Source: an uncultured Opitutaceae bacterium (GTDB lineage Bacteria; Verrucomicrobiota; Verrucomicrobiia; Opitutales; Opitutaceae). From it: a stretch of DNA of 64,000 nt. Under the pieces are notes generated by a model. That model saw only the letters and a list, made by a program, of their open reading frames with translations, was not told the DNA's origin and did no database searches. The position numbers and the translations under genes are program-made. Positions 29,006 to 38,781 of the stretch are shown here, piece by piece. Positions within the stretch are counted from its first letter, which is position 1; the number at the start of each line of letters is the position of its first letter. The stretch is taken from positions 1,807,627-1,871,626 of the forward strand of contig OX638348.1 of the NCBI GenBank assembly GCA_951813085.1, in the 5' to 3' direction.

Positions 29006-30783
29006 ATGCATTCTATGAAGCCCCTGATTCTCAAAGCCCTATTCATCGTTTTAGTTTTCCCCGTCTATTCAGAGTTGCCGGCCCGGCCCAATGTCCTTTT
29101 GATTCTGACCGACGACCAAGGCTATGGGGATGTTTCCCTGCATGGGAACCCGCAACTGCAAACCCCGGCCATGGATCGCATTGGACGAGAAGGCGTGCGG
29201 CTGGACCGCTTCTACGTTGCCCCCGTTTGCTCACCCACACGAGCGAGCCTGTTGACCGGGCGCTACCACCTGCGTTCGGGGATTTTCGAAATGTCGCGTA
29301 GGGAAGAGGTGCTCAACTCGGATGAGGTTACCGTGGCGGAACTGTTCCAGAAGAATGGATACGAAACGGGTCTGTTCGGAAAGTGGCATCTCGGCTCGGT
29401 CTATCCAGAGACGCCCAATGGCCAGGGCTTTGATGAATTTTTTGGCATACTCGGAGGACTCTCCCAACTCTACTTCAACCCGGTCCTGAATCACAATGGG
29501 AAGGAGGAAGCGCACCGGGGATATATCACTGAAATCCTCACGGATGCCGCCATTGACTGGATGGACAGACAGATTGAGGCGGACCAGCCGTTTTTCTCGT
29601 ATGTCTCCTACAACGCCCCGCATACGCCGGGCCTAGTGGAAGACGAATACTGGAAGCCTTATTACGACAAGCAGATCGGACGTTGGGAAGCGGTCGTATA
29701 TGGAATGATCGAAGTGATCGATGAGCAGATCGCGCGCATGCTTCAGTTTCTCGAGGTTAAAGGCGCGTTGGAAGATACCATTGTTATTTTCATGACCGAT
29801 AACGGCCCCGCCACCTTTCGCTACAATGCCGGTCTCCGGGAAAAAAAGGTCGTATCTATGATGGTGGTACGCGGGTGCCCTGCTTTATCCGCTGGCCGGA
29901 AAGATTGGAACCCGGTCAAGTGGATTTCCCCCTCGCCCACATTGATCTTCTTCCCACCTTGGCCGACTGGTGCAAGCTGGATGGAATGGAATCGTTGAAC
30001 CTCGACGGGAAGAGCTTTGCTGAACTGGCAGAGAATCCGGAAATGCCATGGGCCGACCGTAAATACATTTCCTTCACCTACCGAGACTCGGAGCGAATAA
30101 GGAACGAGGCTGCCGTCTACACGAATCGCTGGTCTGCGGTCCAGAGGCGGGGAGCCTGGGAGCTTTACGATATGATGGTCGATGATCGCCAACTGGATGA
30201 CGTGGCGGAAAACTATCCGGAAGTCGTTAGGGATCTACGAAACCACTTTGAACAGGTTTTGGCTACGATGCCGCCTCAGGGGATCAGTAAGCCCTATCCC
30301 CTGCGGGACAATGGAGTGGACCGAGTGTGGATGCACGGGCATGGGGCTCAATTGCCGGCGTCCTTCAAGGGCAAGGGGATCGATTATAATTTTAGCGGAG
30401 GGATCAACGGAACATGGGTCAGTTCCTGGACCGATTCGGACGCCGTGCCTGAATGGAAAGTGGATGTGATCGATGGCGGGACCTTCGAGGTGTCACTCGC
30501 CTATTGCCTCCCCGCGAGCGACCTCGGCGTGAAGGCCACTTTGGAGATTCAAGGGGAACATTTGCCGATTCACATCACCGAGGCGTTTGACCCGCCGCCC
30601 AACCCGCAGCCCTTTCTCCTAGAGGGAGAATCTGAAAAATACGAAAACAAGGATTGGAAAATTCTCCCCCTTGGCAAGGTCACCCTCACTCGCAGTGAGA
30701 CCCGGCTGCGGATTAAAGTCACGGACATCCCGGGCGCAGCCGCAATGGAGGTCGGCGCTGTAGTGTTGGACCGGGTTAGATAG
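29006..30783 (+). pseudogene. Arylsulfatase, single frameshift
   Basis: The first part (29006-29998) has a signal peptide, 'VLLILTDDQGYGD' metal-binding Asp residues and 'CSPTRASLLTGR', the formylglycine motif C-x-P-x-R. Near 29845, in 'cggg' followed by seven A, one base is missing; the correct continuation ('YDGGTRVPCFIRWP') lies in the next frame and runs to 30783. Repaired, the protein is about 590 residues, normal for a sulfatase A-type enzyme with a C-terminal extension. It would remove sulfate esters from glycans in the periplasm. An anaerobic or FGE-type activating enzyme would be needed and is not in this window. Confidence 0.85.
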
Positions 30784-30909
30784 GATCTCACCGAATTTTT
30801 CAGGTAAGGGCAACTTGCCGGACTCATTGCCAATAGTGCAACGGTACCCATTTGGAACTACCGGAATTCGTAAACGGAAAGATCGCTACCCAGGTTCTGC
30901 AGTATCTGG

Positions 30910-32130
30910 CTACGAACGAGCCGCCCATTCAGGCGGGTCCTGTAGTTGGTGCAACATCTCCCCGGCCTTCCGTACAAGCAGCACACCTTCGTCTTCGCGA
31001 TTGGCAAAATCCTCGATGTTGATCGTGGCCGGATCGCGATACCCGACGTTGATCTGACGGCAAATGCTCTCGGGAATCTGACTCGCGATGGTCAGCTTGA
31101 TACGACATTGTTCCTCGCCGTTCACCATTTTACCGATACCACGGACATGGGTAGAGTGCGCCACAACGCCCCAAGGGTAATTCTTAAACTCATCCCATTG
31201 TTCCAGAAAGTAGTCCCGACAGTGATACCCGATCTCCAGCATCGTCTTGCCATGCGTGACAGAAACCTCGGTGATGTGCGGGGCATAAATAATCAGCTCA
31301 CCCCCGTCTGCAACGACTGGCTCGAGCTTGTACATCCCCTTCCCTCCAGTCCACAAATCCTCGTACATCGGCGGCACCCACGACAGCACCGTGTGGAAAG
31401 GCTTTTCTTTGAGCGTGATGTGCGTGTTCCGGGAAACTTCACTGGCTTCATCCCAAGCGGCCTCGGGTGAACCGCCAAACAAGCCAGCCAGTGACTTATC
31501 GGGACGCACGACCATGCAGAAGCACTTTTTTTGCACATCCACAAGCGCGCCCGCCTTGTCCACAACCTTGCGTACGGGAGTCCACTGGTTGCCGATGATC
31601 ATTGGATTGGTCACGACCGCGCCGAGCCAATGAAAGAAATTCAGGATCTGCGGTCCGCCCACGCCAGGAAAGAGATATTTATTGCCACCGGAGAAACCAA
31701 CCACCTCGTGCGGAAAAACCGGCCCAATGATTATCACTTCGTCGTACTCGTAGAGCCGCTTGTTGATCTCGACCGGCACGTCCATCGCGAACCGCCCTTC
31801 GGTCAAAGCGCTGATTTCTTCCTTGGTAAGAGTGCCAATGTTCCGGAGGGCATCGGGATTGTCCCACTCGTGATTGATGAACTCGACGTCGCCAAACTGG
31901 CTCGTTCGCTCGTCCATTGAAATCTCCAGTCGATTACAGATGGCCGCCTCAGACATGGGCTGGTGAGTACCCAGCGCGATCATGACGTCGAATTTCCGGG
32001 TCCCGCCGCTGATCTGGTCGAACAGCTTTTTGAAAACAAGACCCACCGGCGCCGTTCGGGTCCCGTCAGGCACAATCAACAGAACGCGTTTCCCCTCGTA
32101 ATCCGCCGCCGGACATAGATCGGCGACCAC
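30910..32130 (-). CDS. larA: LarA-like nickel-pincer racemase, start uncertain
   Basis: 406 residues from GTG 32130. Family motifs are 'VLLIVPDGTRTAP', 'ALGTHQPMS' and 'HEVVGFSGGNKYLFPGVGG', the last holding the conserved His and cofactor-linked Lys. LarA-type enzymes racemise lactate or related 2-hydroxy acids with a nickel-pincer nucleotide. The conserved N-terminus continues upstream in frame ('APVGGAVSDEQVAD') to about 32210 without an ATG, so the true start is not resolved or the 5' end is damaged. No larB, larC or larE cofactor gene is near. The substrate here could be another hydroxy acid. Confidence 0.8.
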   Translation of the reverse strand: MVADLCPAADYEGKRVLLIVPDGTRTAPVGLVFKKLFDQISGGTRKFDVMIALGTHQPMSEAAICNRLEISMDERTSQFGDVEFINHEWDNPDALRNIGTLTKEEISALTEGRFAMDVPVEINKRLYEYDEVIIIGPVFPHEVVGFSGGNKYLFPGVGGPQILNFFHWLGAVVTNPMIIGNQWTPVRKVVDKAGALVDVQKKCFCMVVRPDKSLAGLFGGSPEAAWDEASEVSRNTHITLKEKPFHTVLSWVPPMYEDLWTGGKGMYKLEPVVADGGELIIYAPHITEVSVTHGKTMLEIGYHCRDYFLEQWDEFKNYPWGVVAHSTHVRGIGKMVNGEEQCRIKLTIASQIPESICRQINVGYRDPATINIEDFANREDEGVLLVRKAGEMLHQLQDPPEWAARS

Positions 32131-32381
32131 ATCTGCTACCTGTTCATCGGAAACCGCGCCCCCTACTGGAGCGATCGCGGAAATTACCTGTGCTTCATTC
32201 TTAACGATACTTGCTAGCTACTAAGGAAGGTCTCGCTTGTCACGGCCAATTCTACTAGATCCTGCAGGCCACACCAATCCACGGAACTTCTAACTTGATA
32301 GCGCAAAACCAACCTTTAGCCTCCACTTCGAATCAATTTGGAACAATTGAATTTCCTATCAACCACCCCTTAACGAGCCCC

Positions 32382-33584
32382 ATGAAACTTATCCTCTGCT
32401 CTACTTTGTTGCTTGTATTCGTTTCCCCTTTAAACGCCGCGACGGTAATCGACGAGCCAAGTCCTCCCCTAGTCATCGAGGACAGCTCCAGAATTGTTAT
32501 AACTGACGGCGCCGACATTGGGGATGCCGACAGCAACGAGATTGCGAGCGAGTTTAAAGGATCCAACAACAGCCCAGATCTCGACATCAATGGCGGGATC
32601 ATTCGGAGCCTTATCAGAATTGAAACGAAGAATTCGTTAATATCCATCAAAGGTGGGATGATTCTTGGAGTCCTCGATTGCTCCTTGGCTGAGGACGCAA
32701 TTGTCGAGATTTTCGGAAAAGATCTCGTTTACGCAAAAGACCCGGGATTTGATGGGGGCACCATTACGGGAACACTAGCAGACGGTACCGCATTAAATTT
32801 AAATTATTCAGGCAAAACAGAATTCTTAAGGTTGCACAATACGCAGGAATTCGAAGGCGTCGCCGTTTGCCGAGGACCAAGGGCGTTCGCGGATAGAGTC
32901 GTCTCGTTTAGTCCTGGGCTGGGCTTTGATGAGATTGTTCCAAATTTACAAGACACGCAACAAGTACTAGGAATCAGCGATTGGATTGGGAGTCCCAACT
33001 GACGCCGGATACATCCGGCGGGTTGTCCCTCGCCAATGGGGGAAGCATCATAGTCGAGTTTGTGAATAACGTCCTTATAGCTGATGGTACAAGCAAACCT
33101 GATTTGGTATTTTTTGAAGGGGGAGCCGTTGTCGAACAGGTCACTATCGAGATTAGCCAGGACGGCGAAAACTGGGTTGAAGTTGGCACAACGACCGGAA
33201 GCATATCTCAGATTGATATTGATATTCACATCCCTGAGATCAATGCCGATGACCACTGGTCGCTTGCTAGAATTACAGACGTAAAAGACCAGGGGAGCAA
33301 CACTTCCCACCTCCCTAGGCGCAGAATTTGATGCCATTGCGACCCTCAATGATCGTTCCGTAGATCCAGTTACTCCTTTGGAAATCTGTCCCGCTGTGGA
33401 AGTGAAATTCATGGCCTATCTCGATAGCATCTACCAAATCGAGTCGTCGCCTGATGCTGAGAACTGGGAGTTTGAAGGCGTAGAAATTGTTGGTGATGGA
33501 ACGATGTATTCAGAACGCTATAGCCTTACGGATACAAAGCAATTCTATCGCGTTAGACCCAAACTAGTTACTCCAGATCCCTAA
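32382..33584 (+). pseudogene. Secreted protein, two frameshifts
   Basis: ATG 32382 begins a signal peptide ('MKLILCSTLLLVFVSPL'). The frame changes near 32990 and again near 33310; three consecutive ORFs join into about 400 residues. The central region ('GPRAFADRVVSFSPG' and 'LVFFEGGAVVEQVTIEIS') resembles a repeat-less beta-sandwich domain found in PVC secreted proteins, and the end ('YQIESSPDAENWEFEG') is the same type of C-terminal domain found on other genes here. Catalysis is not suggested. It may be a surface or extracellular protein. Confidence 0.6.
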
Positions 33585-33614
33585 AGCGTCGATTCCTATT
33601 CTTCCACAACAAGA

Positions 33615-33719
33615 AAACTTCCGTCTCCTCCCGCGAACCGGGATACGCCGGAACAAGACGCCCGGGCAAGCCAGGTTCTCGAGGAACCGGCCGAGACGAA
33701 GTCTGCCGCGGCGCAATTG
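33615..33719. repeat. Dispersed GC-rich repeat relic
   Basis: CTTCCGTCTCCTCCC, GATACGCCGG and AAGACGCCCGGGCAAGCC also occur at 21567-21617. It lies directly downstream of two converging genes. Confidence 0.5.
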
Positions 33720-34814
33720 TCAGAGTCTTCCGGCTAGGCCCGGATGATTCGGATCGAGCTTATAAGCTCGGAACATTCTACCCAGTCCAGGGAAGTTATA
33801 ATCGAGCACACGCTCTCCTTCTGGCGTTACTTCAATCAATCGCTTGTTATGTGAATTGACGATTAGCGTGTTGCCATTGGGCAAACGGGACGCTCCGCCC
33901 ATAAATGGGGAATACCAGCTGTTTTTAGGCTCTGCGGTAAAGGTCCAGGTTCTTTCTCCTCCGAAGGGCTTTCCAGCTTCCTTGTCGTAACTCCCATCCT
34001 CGTTCATGCCGATATCAATTTCGACTATCGAAGAGAAGCGACTGCCAACCTGGAAAATGGTTTTGCCGACTACGCCATCGACAACTCCAGCAACATTATT
34101 GTGCACGGTGATATCTCCCTTGCCCGAAAGCCCCCGAGTCCAGCGCGCGTCATGCTGACCAACTAATTGCCTTTCGCTCTCCGGGCCTGAGTCATAAGCG
34201 GCTGGCATCCCCCATCGATAAATGAGATCGCCCCCCTTACCTTGTTTTCCACCCTTATCTGTCGCGGCCTCGGCTGTCGTTGTACTGTGATCAAGAACCC
34301 ATACTTCGCCAAACATCAGGCTGCTTAACAGGATCTGCCGCGTTTCCGGGTCATAATCGATTGAATTAAAGTGCAACTGGCGCGCTTGCATGGCGCGAAA
34401 GTTGAGATCTATTTTGCCCGGCTCATCTTTAATCACTCCGTAGTTTGGCTTGTCCGGGTCTACGTCCTGGACCACGTGATCCCAGGAATTCCATTCCCAG
34501 ACAATCTCCGTGCTGCCATCATCCAGATTCGGTTTTAGCTCCAGGATCTTCTCCATCCAGATGACTTCAGGCGATGGAGCATTGGGTCCTTGCCCTGCGT
34601 TAATTTGCGTGCGCGTCTTAGTCGGATCCCAGCCCATGGCTTTCACCGCATCGGCTGAAAATGCCTCGTAGGAGGTCACTAGGATATTCCCATTGGGCAA
34701 AGGCTCCATGTCGTGGTGCAGACTGTGTTTACCAATCTCGCACCGAATAAACTCCCATAGGACATTCCCATCCCAATCGACCAGTTGGACCCCGCCGTGA
34801 GCGCCCACTTCGAA
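33720..34814 (-). pseudogene. Arylsulfotransferase-like gene, 3' part split by island
   Basis: About 364 residues that begin at the island junction with 'FEVGAHGGVQLVDWDGN'. The pattern of propeller repeats ('LHHDMEPLPNGNILVTSYE', 'HFNSIDYDPETRQILLSS') and 'IYRWGMPAAYDSG' matches the ASST-like family. Its N-terminal half lies at 50158-51149 on the other side of the island. Joined directly at 34814/50158 the frame continues as '...HAHQ' then 'FEVG'. In the sequence as given it is fused in frame to the foreign fragment 34815-35186, which can create a false full-length gene of 488 residues. It is a close relative of the gene at 51641-53438. Confidence 0.8.
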
Positions 34815-35186
34815 GTGATCCATCATTCGGCTTAGTGAAGCTACAACATCAAGAGCTGTGATTTTGTAACCATTATGAAATTTAGCGTTCTCATTTAATA
34901 TAAAGGTAAGGGTTTTACCGTCCTTACTTGTGTTCCAAGATTTGGCAATTCCAGCTTGAACGCCATAAGATTCGGTGAATCGTAGAAGTCCTTCATAGAC
35001 AAGTTCTGAAAATATTAGAGAAGCCCCATCATTCATTTGGGCTGGATCATAAGTGACTGGCCTGGAGTACACCGCCTTGATGTAGGGAACCTCTACATGG
35101 TCAGTTTCAGGTTCAGATTGTTGGTGATAAAAACCTCCAATCGAAACAAGTGCAGTGAATGTTGTTCCAAGAACAATTTTTTTCAA
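34815..35186 (-). pseudogene. N-terminal fragment of SBP family 5 protein
   Basis: 124 residues: a signal segment then 'SRPVTYDPAQMNDGAS', 'EGLLRFTESYG' and 'LTFILNENAKFHNGYKIT', the start of an oligopeptide-type (SBP_bac_5) solute-binding protein. The remaining ~380 residues are absent because the island edge cuts the gene. It is not part of the downstream arylsulfotransferase-like protein, despite the uninterrupted frame. The host of origin is a different, AT-rich organism. Confidence 0.8.
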
Positions 35187-35614
35187 GCTTTCTCCCAGCG
35201 GTGTAATTAGCTATCTGCACAGTCTATAGGCAAGGCCCGTGCCAATTTGAAAATTTCGATACAGCAGGCAGTACAATCGTTTTAGAGGTGGATTGGCAAA
35301 TCGAGTCTGTAATATTTTCAGGTGTTTAAAGGGAAACAGGATATTTCGATACCAGTATGTTTGGAAATCGGGACTTTTGTTTAGAGTTTAATATTGCAAG
35401 TATGCAAAAAAATATTGCATGCAATATTTTTTGAAGCCCATAGCTTCCTTAATTTTTCATAAACCTTTTAAAAGTGGTGAAAACTCTCAAGTCTATTTTT
35501 GGCATTATGCTTCCTTATTATATCTGAGTGAGGGCTAAATTATAGCTTGTTATAACTAATTATAACTGGTTGAATATAGGTATTAAATTATTGTATTTAT
35601 TAAGGGGTTAAAGG
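35187..35614. promoter_or_regulatory. Island regulatory region with 26-bp palindrome
   Basis: The gap between the two divergent island genes. A perfect palindrome of 26 bases lies at 35407-35432, with core AATATTGCATGCAATATT flanked by A4 and T4. A partial copy (AATATTGCAAG) sits about 20 bases upstream. Nearer the operon, TTATAACT occurs twice within 20 bases. This is the likely promoter and operator region for the defence operon, plausibly bound by the HTH protein. Confidence 0.6.
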
Positions 35615-35812
35615 GTGACTGAGCCTGAACGATGGTATTCCGTCGAAGAAATTGCTTCTCACTTGGGTGTTTCCAAGGAAACCATTTATAGGTGGGTGGA
35701 AAAAGAAAAAATTCCTGCTCATAAGGTTGGCCGACAATGGAAATTTAGGGTTAGCGAAGTTGATGCGTGGGTTACAAATGGCAATGCCGATGAGCGGGGT
35801 GAGAAAAGGTGA
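35615..35812 (+). CDS. Excisionase-type helix-turn-helix protein
   Basis: 65 residues from GTG 35615, which follows AAGGGG at a good distance. It is a MerR/excisionase-type DNA-binding domain ('WYSVEEIASHLGVS', 'ETIYRWVEKEKIPAHKVG') covering almost the whole protein. Its stop overlaps the GTG of the helicase gene by four bases, so it is co-translated with it. In such operons this kind of protein is a candidate autoregulator of the restriction genes, rather than an excision factor, because no integrase is present. Confidence 0.8.
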   Translation: MTEPERWYSVEEIASHLGVSKETIYRWVEKEKIPAHKVGRQWKFRVSEVDAWVTNGNADERGEKR

Positions 35813-38772
35813 ACACTGCTTATCATGCAAAACTATTTGCTCATGAATTATCATTGGTTCAAGCTGGGGGTTCAGTTAATCGCCTTTCTCAGGCAATGTT
35901 TGATGCCTGTATTGACCTCAATCCTCACCAAATAAATGCAGCAATATTTGCTTTGAAAAACCCATTGAGCAAAGGGTGCATTTTAGCTGATGAGGTTGGT
36001 CTTGGTAAAACTATTGAGACTGGCCTTGTTCTTTCTCAGCTTTGGGCCGAGGGCAAGAGATCATTTTTAATCATCGCTCCTAAGTCACTTCGCCATCAAT
36101 GGAAAGATGAATTATCAAATCTCTTCTTCTTAGACAGCGAAATCATGTCAGGGCAAGACTTTAAGAAAATAAATAGTTCGGAAAAAGAAAATCCACTAAA
36201 TAGAAAAGAAAAAATAATTATTACAAATGAACATTCTGTAGATAGCTATCATGAAATTATAAAAAATGAAGATTGGGATTTAATTGTTATTGATGAAGCT
36301 CATAAGCTAAGAAATGTATGGAAAAAAGGAAAGAACGAAGCAAAGCGTGCTAAGCGAATCAAAGATACCCTTCAGCCATTTAAAAAATTACTTTTAACTG
36401 CGACTCCTATGCAAAATCACCTTATGGAGCTTTATGGACTTACAAGCTTTATTGATGAATATATTTTAGGAACAAGAGAAAGCTTTCAAAGCCTTTTTTG
36501 TAACTTGTCTGACTCCATTCGCGAGGAACGAATGATTGAGTTACAAAGTCGGATGAAAAGTTTCTTTAGAAGAGAGCTTAGGAAGAATGTTCTTGAGTAT
36601 ATTGATTATACTAATAGAAACACTCTTACCTTTACTTATGATCCTACAGACTATGAAGAAGAATTGCGGATCACCTTTGAAAATTTCCTAAGAAGAGAAG
36701 TTCTTATTTCTATCCCTGCTTCGGCCCTTCCATTATTAACACTTGTTTATTTGAAGCTTATAGCAAGTTCAACCTTTGCCATAAAGAACAGTCTTTTGAA
36801 CTTATACAAGAGACTTATTTTAGCAACTGTTTCAATAGGCAATAAGACTCTGTTTAATAGCTTGCTTGGTAATATTACAGAAAGTCTAACCCTTGGTGAT
36901 GGGAAAAAGTCAGACTCCTTGGAGAAATTTGAGAAAATTCTTTTTGGAGATGTTGTTACTAAAAATTATGAGGGATTAAAGAAGGTTTTCAAAAGCCATG
37001 ATCCGATAGAGGAAGTATCGACTGAAGAAACTGAGCTGAAGGACAATTATTCAGACCAAGATTTAGAAATTGAGGAAAGTGAAATTCAATTATTTAGTCC
37101 TGAAGAAATTCAAGATGAAGCAGAAATAATATTAAGAATGATCGTTTTAAGTTTGAAAATTGAGCAAAATAAAAAAGCCGATGCTTTAACACAACAATTT
37201 GAAAAAGCGAAAGTCGAAGGCTGGCCTGAAAAAGCCGCTATATTTACAGAATTTAGATCAACACAAGATTATATTCTAAGAAAGCTATCCGAAATGGGAA
37301 TCAATATTGAAAATGAAGTTGTTATTTTTAATGGTGATTCTGGTGACGCTGAAAGTAGAAGATTACTAGTAAAACAATTTAAAGAATCTAAAAAGATATT
37401 TTTAACAACCGAAGCCGGAGCAGAGGGTTTAAACCTACAGTTTTGCAACCTTTTAATTAACTATGATTTGCCATGGAACCCACAACGAATTGAGCAAAGA
37501 ATAGGTCGTTGTCATAGATATGGTCAAAAACTTGATGTGATAGTCGTAAATTTCGTTAACACTAAAAATGTTGCTGACTTAAGAGTTTTTGAGCTACTTC
37601 AAGAAAAATTTAGTTTATTCAAAGGAGCCTTTGGAGCTAGTGATGAAGTTCTTGGTGATATTGAAGATGGCCATGATGTTGAAAAGGAAATTTTAAAAAT
37701 ATACACATGTCGAACACAAGAAGAGATTGATAAGGCCTTTGAAAATTTACAAATAAAATCATCAAAACAGATTTCTGAGAAACTAAGCGAAACGAAAAGT
37801 ATCGTATTGGAGAAGTTTGATGAAGATGTACATTCAAAATTAAAAATGCAATTGGATGAAGCAGAAAAAAGGGTGGATAACATATCTAATATGTTTTGGA
37901 ACCTTACAAAAAGCACGCTAAATGAATATGCTGATTTCAATGATTCAAATTATTCTTTTGAATTAAAAGAGTCTCCATTTCAAGAAATTTCCCCCGGCCA
38001 GTACAAGCTTGGGGCATATAAGATGATCTCTAAGGGTCAAGAGAGAGGGGGTGATTTACATAGCTATAGATTAAACCACCCACTTGGGCAGAGAGTTATT
38101 GAGAGCGCAAAATCCTCTTGCCTCGAATTAGCTAGTCTGACGTTTGATTTATCTAGCTATGAAAATAAAATAACAGCCTTAGAGGATTATGTTGGCAAAT
38201 CTGGCTGGCTAGAAGTCTGCTTACTTAATGTTAGTTCACTCGATCACAGTGAAGAGATGGTATATGTTGGTATTACTGAAGATGGAGATGAAGTGCCAAC
38301 AGAAGTGACCCGTAAAATGTTTAACATTTATGCTTCGGCTTCCGATGATAGTGGAGAAGTTCCAAGCGAGATCGAGCAAAATCTTTGCAAACTTAAAAAG
38401 AAGGCAACATCTTTATATTTAAAAGAAATTGAAAAGCGAAATCATTCCTTTTTTATTGAAGAATCAGAAAAATTGGATAAGTGGAGCGAAGATATAAAAG
38501 AGGGCCTTGAGGTTGAGATAAAAGAACTTGATAAAGAAATTAAGAAAATGAAAAAAGATTCTAAAAACATTACTCTTTTAGAAGAAAAGATTAAGGTGCA
38601 GAGAGCGGCAAAAAATCTTGAAAAAAAGAGGAATGATATGAGAAGAAAACTTTTTGAAGAGCAAGATCGTATTGAAGAAGAAAAAGAGAAGTTAATTGAA
38701 GACATAGAAAAGAGAATGAAACTAGAACATAAAGAAAAAAATATCATAAAGATAAAATGGGAAATCGTTTAA
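35809..38772 (+). CDS. RapA/SNF2-like helicase of a restriction module
   Basis: 987 residues from GTG 35809. Helicase motif I is 'LADEVGLGKTIETG', motif II 'VIDEAHK', motif III 'LLLTATPMQN', and the C-terminal lobe shows 'FTEFRSTQDY', 'AGAEGLNLQFCNLLINYD' and 'QRIGRCHRYGQ'. The last ~250 residues form long charged helices ('EEQDRIEEEKEKLIEDIE'), a likely coiled coil. It translocates on duplex DNA as other SWI2/SNF2 enzymes do. It is translationally coupled to the HTH gene, and the methyltransferase follows 9 bases later. The combination suggests a multi-subunit restriction system, not a chromatin-type or RNA polymerase-bound RapA. Intact. Confidence 0.88.
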   Translation: MNTAYHAKLFAHELSLVQAGGSVNRLSQAMFDACIDLNPHQINAAIFALKNPLSKGCILADEVGLGKTIETGLVLSQLWAEGKRSFLIIAPKSLRHQWKDELSNLFFLDSEIMSGQDFKKINSSEKENPLNRKEKIIITNEHSVDSYHEIIKNEDWDLIVIDEAHKLRNVWKKGKNEAKRAKRIKDTLQPFKKLLLTATPMQNHLMELYGLTSFIDEYILGTRESFQSLFCNLSDSIREERMIELQSRMKSFFRRELRKNVLEYIDYTNRNTLTFTYDPTDYEEELRITFENFLRREVLISIPASALPLLTLVYLKLIASSTFAIKNSLLNLYKRLILATVSIGNKTLFNSLLGNITESLTLGDGKKSDSLEKFEKILFGDVVTKNYEGLKKVFKSHDPIEEVSTEETELKDNYSDQDLEIEESEIQLFSPEEIQDEAEIILRMIVLSLKIEQNKKADALTQQFEKAKVEGWPEKAAIFTEFRSTQDYILRKLSEMGINIENEVVIFNGDSGDAESRRLLVKQFKESKKIFLTTEAGAEGLNLQFCNLLINYDLPWNPQRIEQRIGRCHRYGQKLDVIVVNFVNTKNVADLRVFELLQEKFSLFKGAFGASDEVLGDIEDGHDVEKEILKIYTCRTQEEIDKAFENLQIKSSKQISEKLSETKSIVLEKFDEDVHSKLKMQLDEAEKRVDNISNMFWNLTKSTLNEYADFNDSNYSFELKESPFQEISPGQYKLGAYKMISKGQERGGDLHSYRLNHPLGQRVIESAKSSCLELASLTFDLSSYENKITALEDYVGKSGWLEVCLLNVSSLDHSEEMVYVGITEDGDEVPTEVTRKMFNIYASASDDSGEVPSEIEQNLCKLKKKATSLYLKEIEKRNHSFFIEESEKLDKWSEDIKEGLEVEIKELDKEIKKMKKDSKNITLLEEKIKVQRAAKNLEKKRNDMRRKLFEEQDRIEEEKEKLIEDIEKRMKLEHKEKNIIKIKWEIV

Positions 38773-38781
38773 GGGGATTTT

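Noticed and set aside
38442-38747. Hydrophobic minus-strand ORF of 101 codons
   Set aside because: It is the antisense image of the Lys/Glu-rich coiled coil of the helicase; such images always look Phe/Ser-rich.
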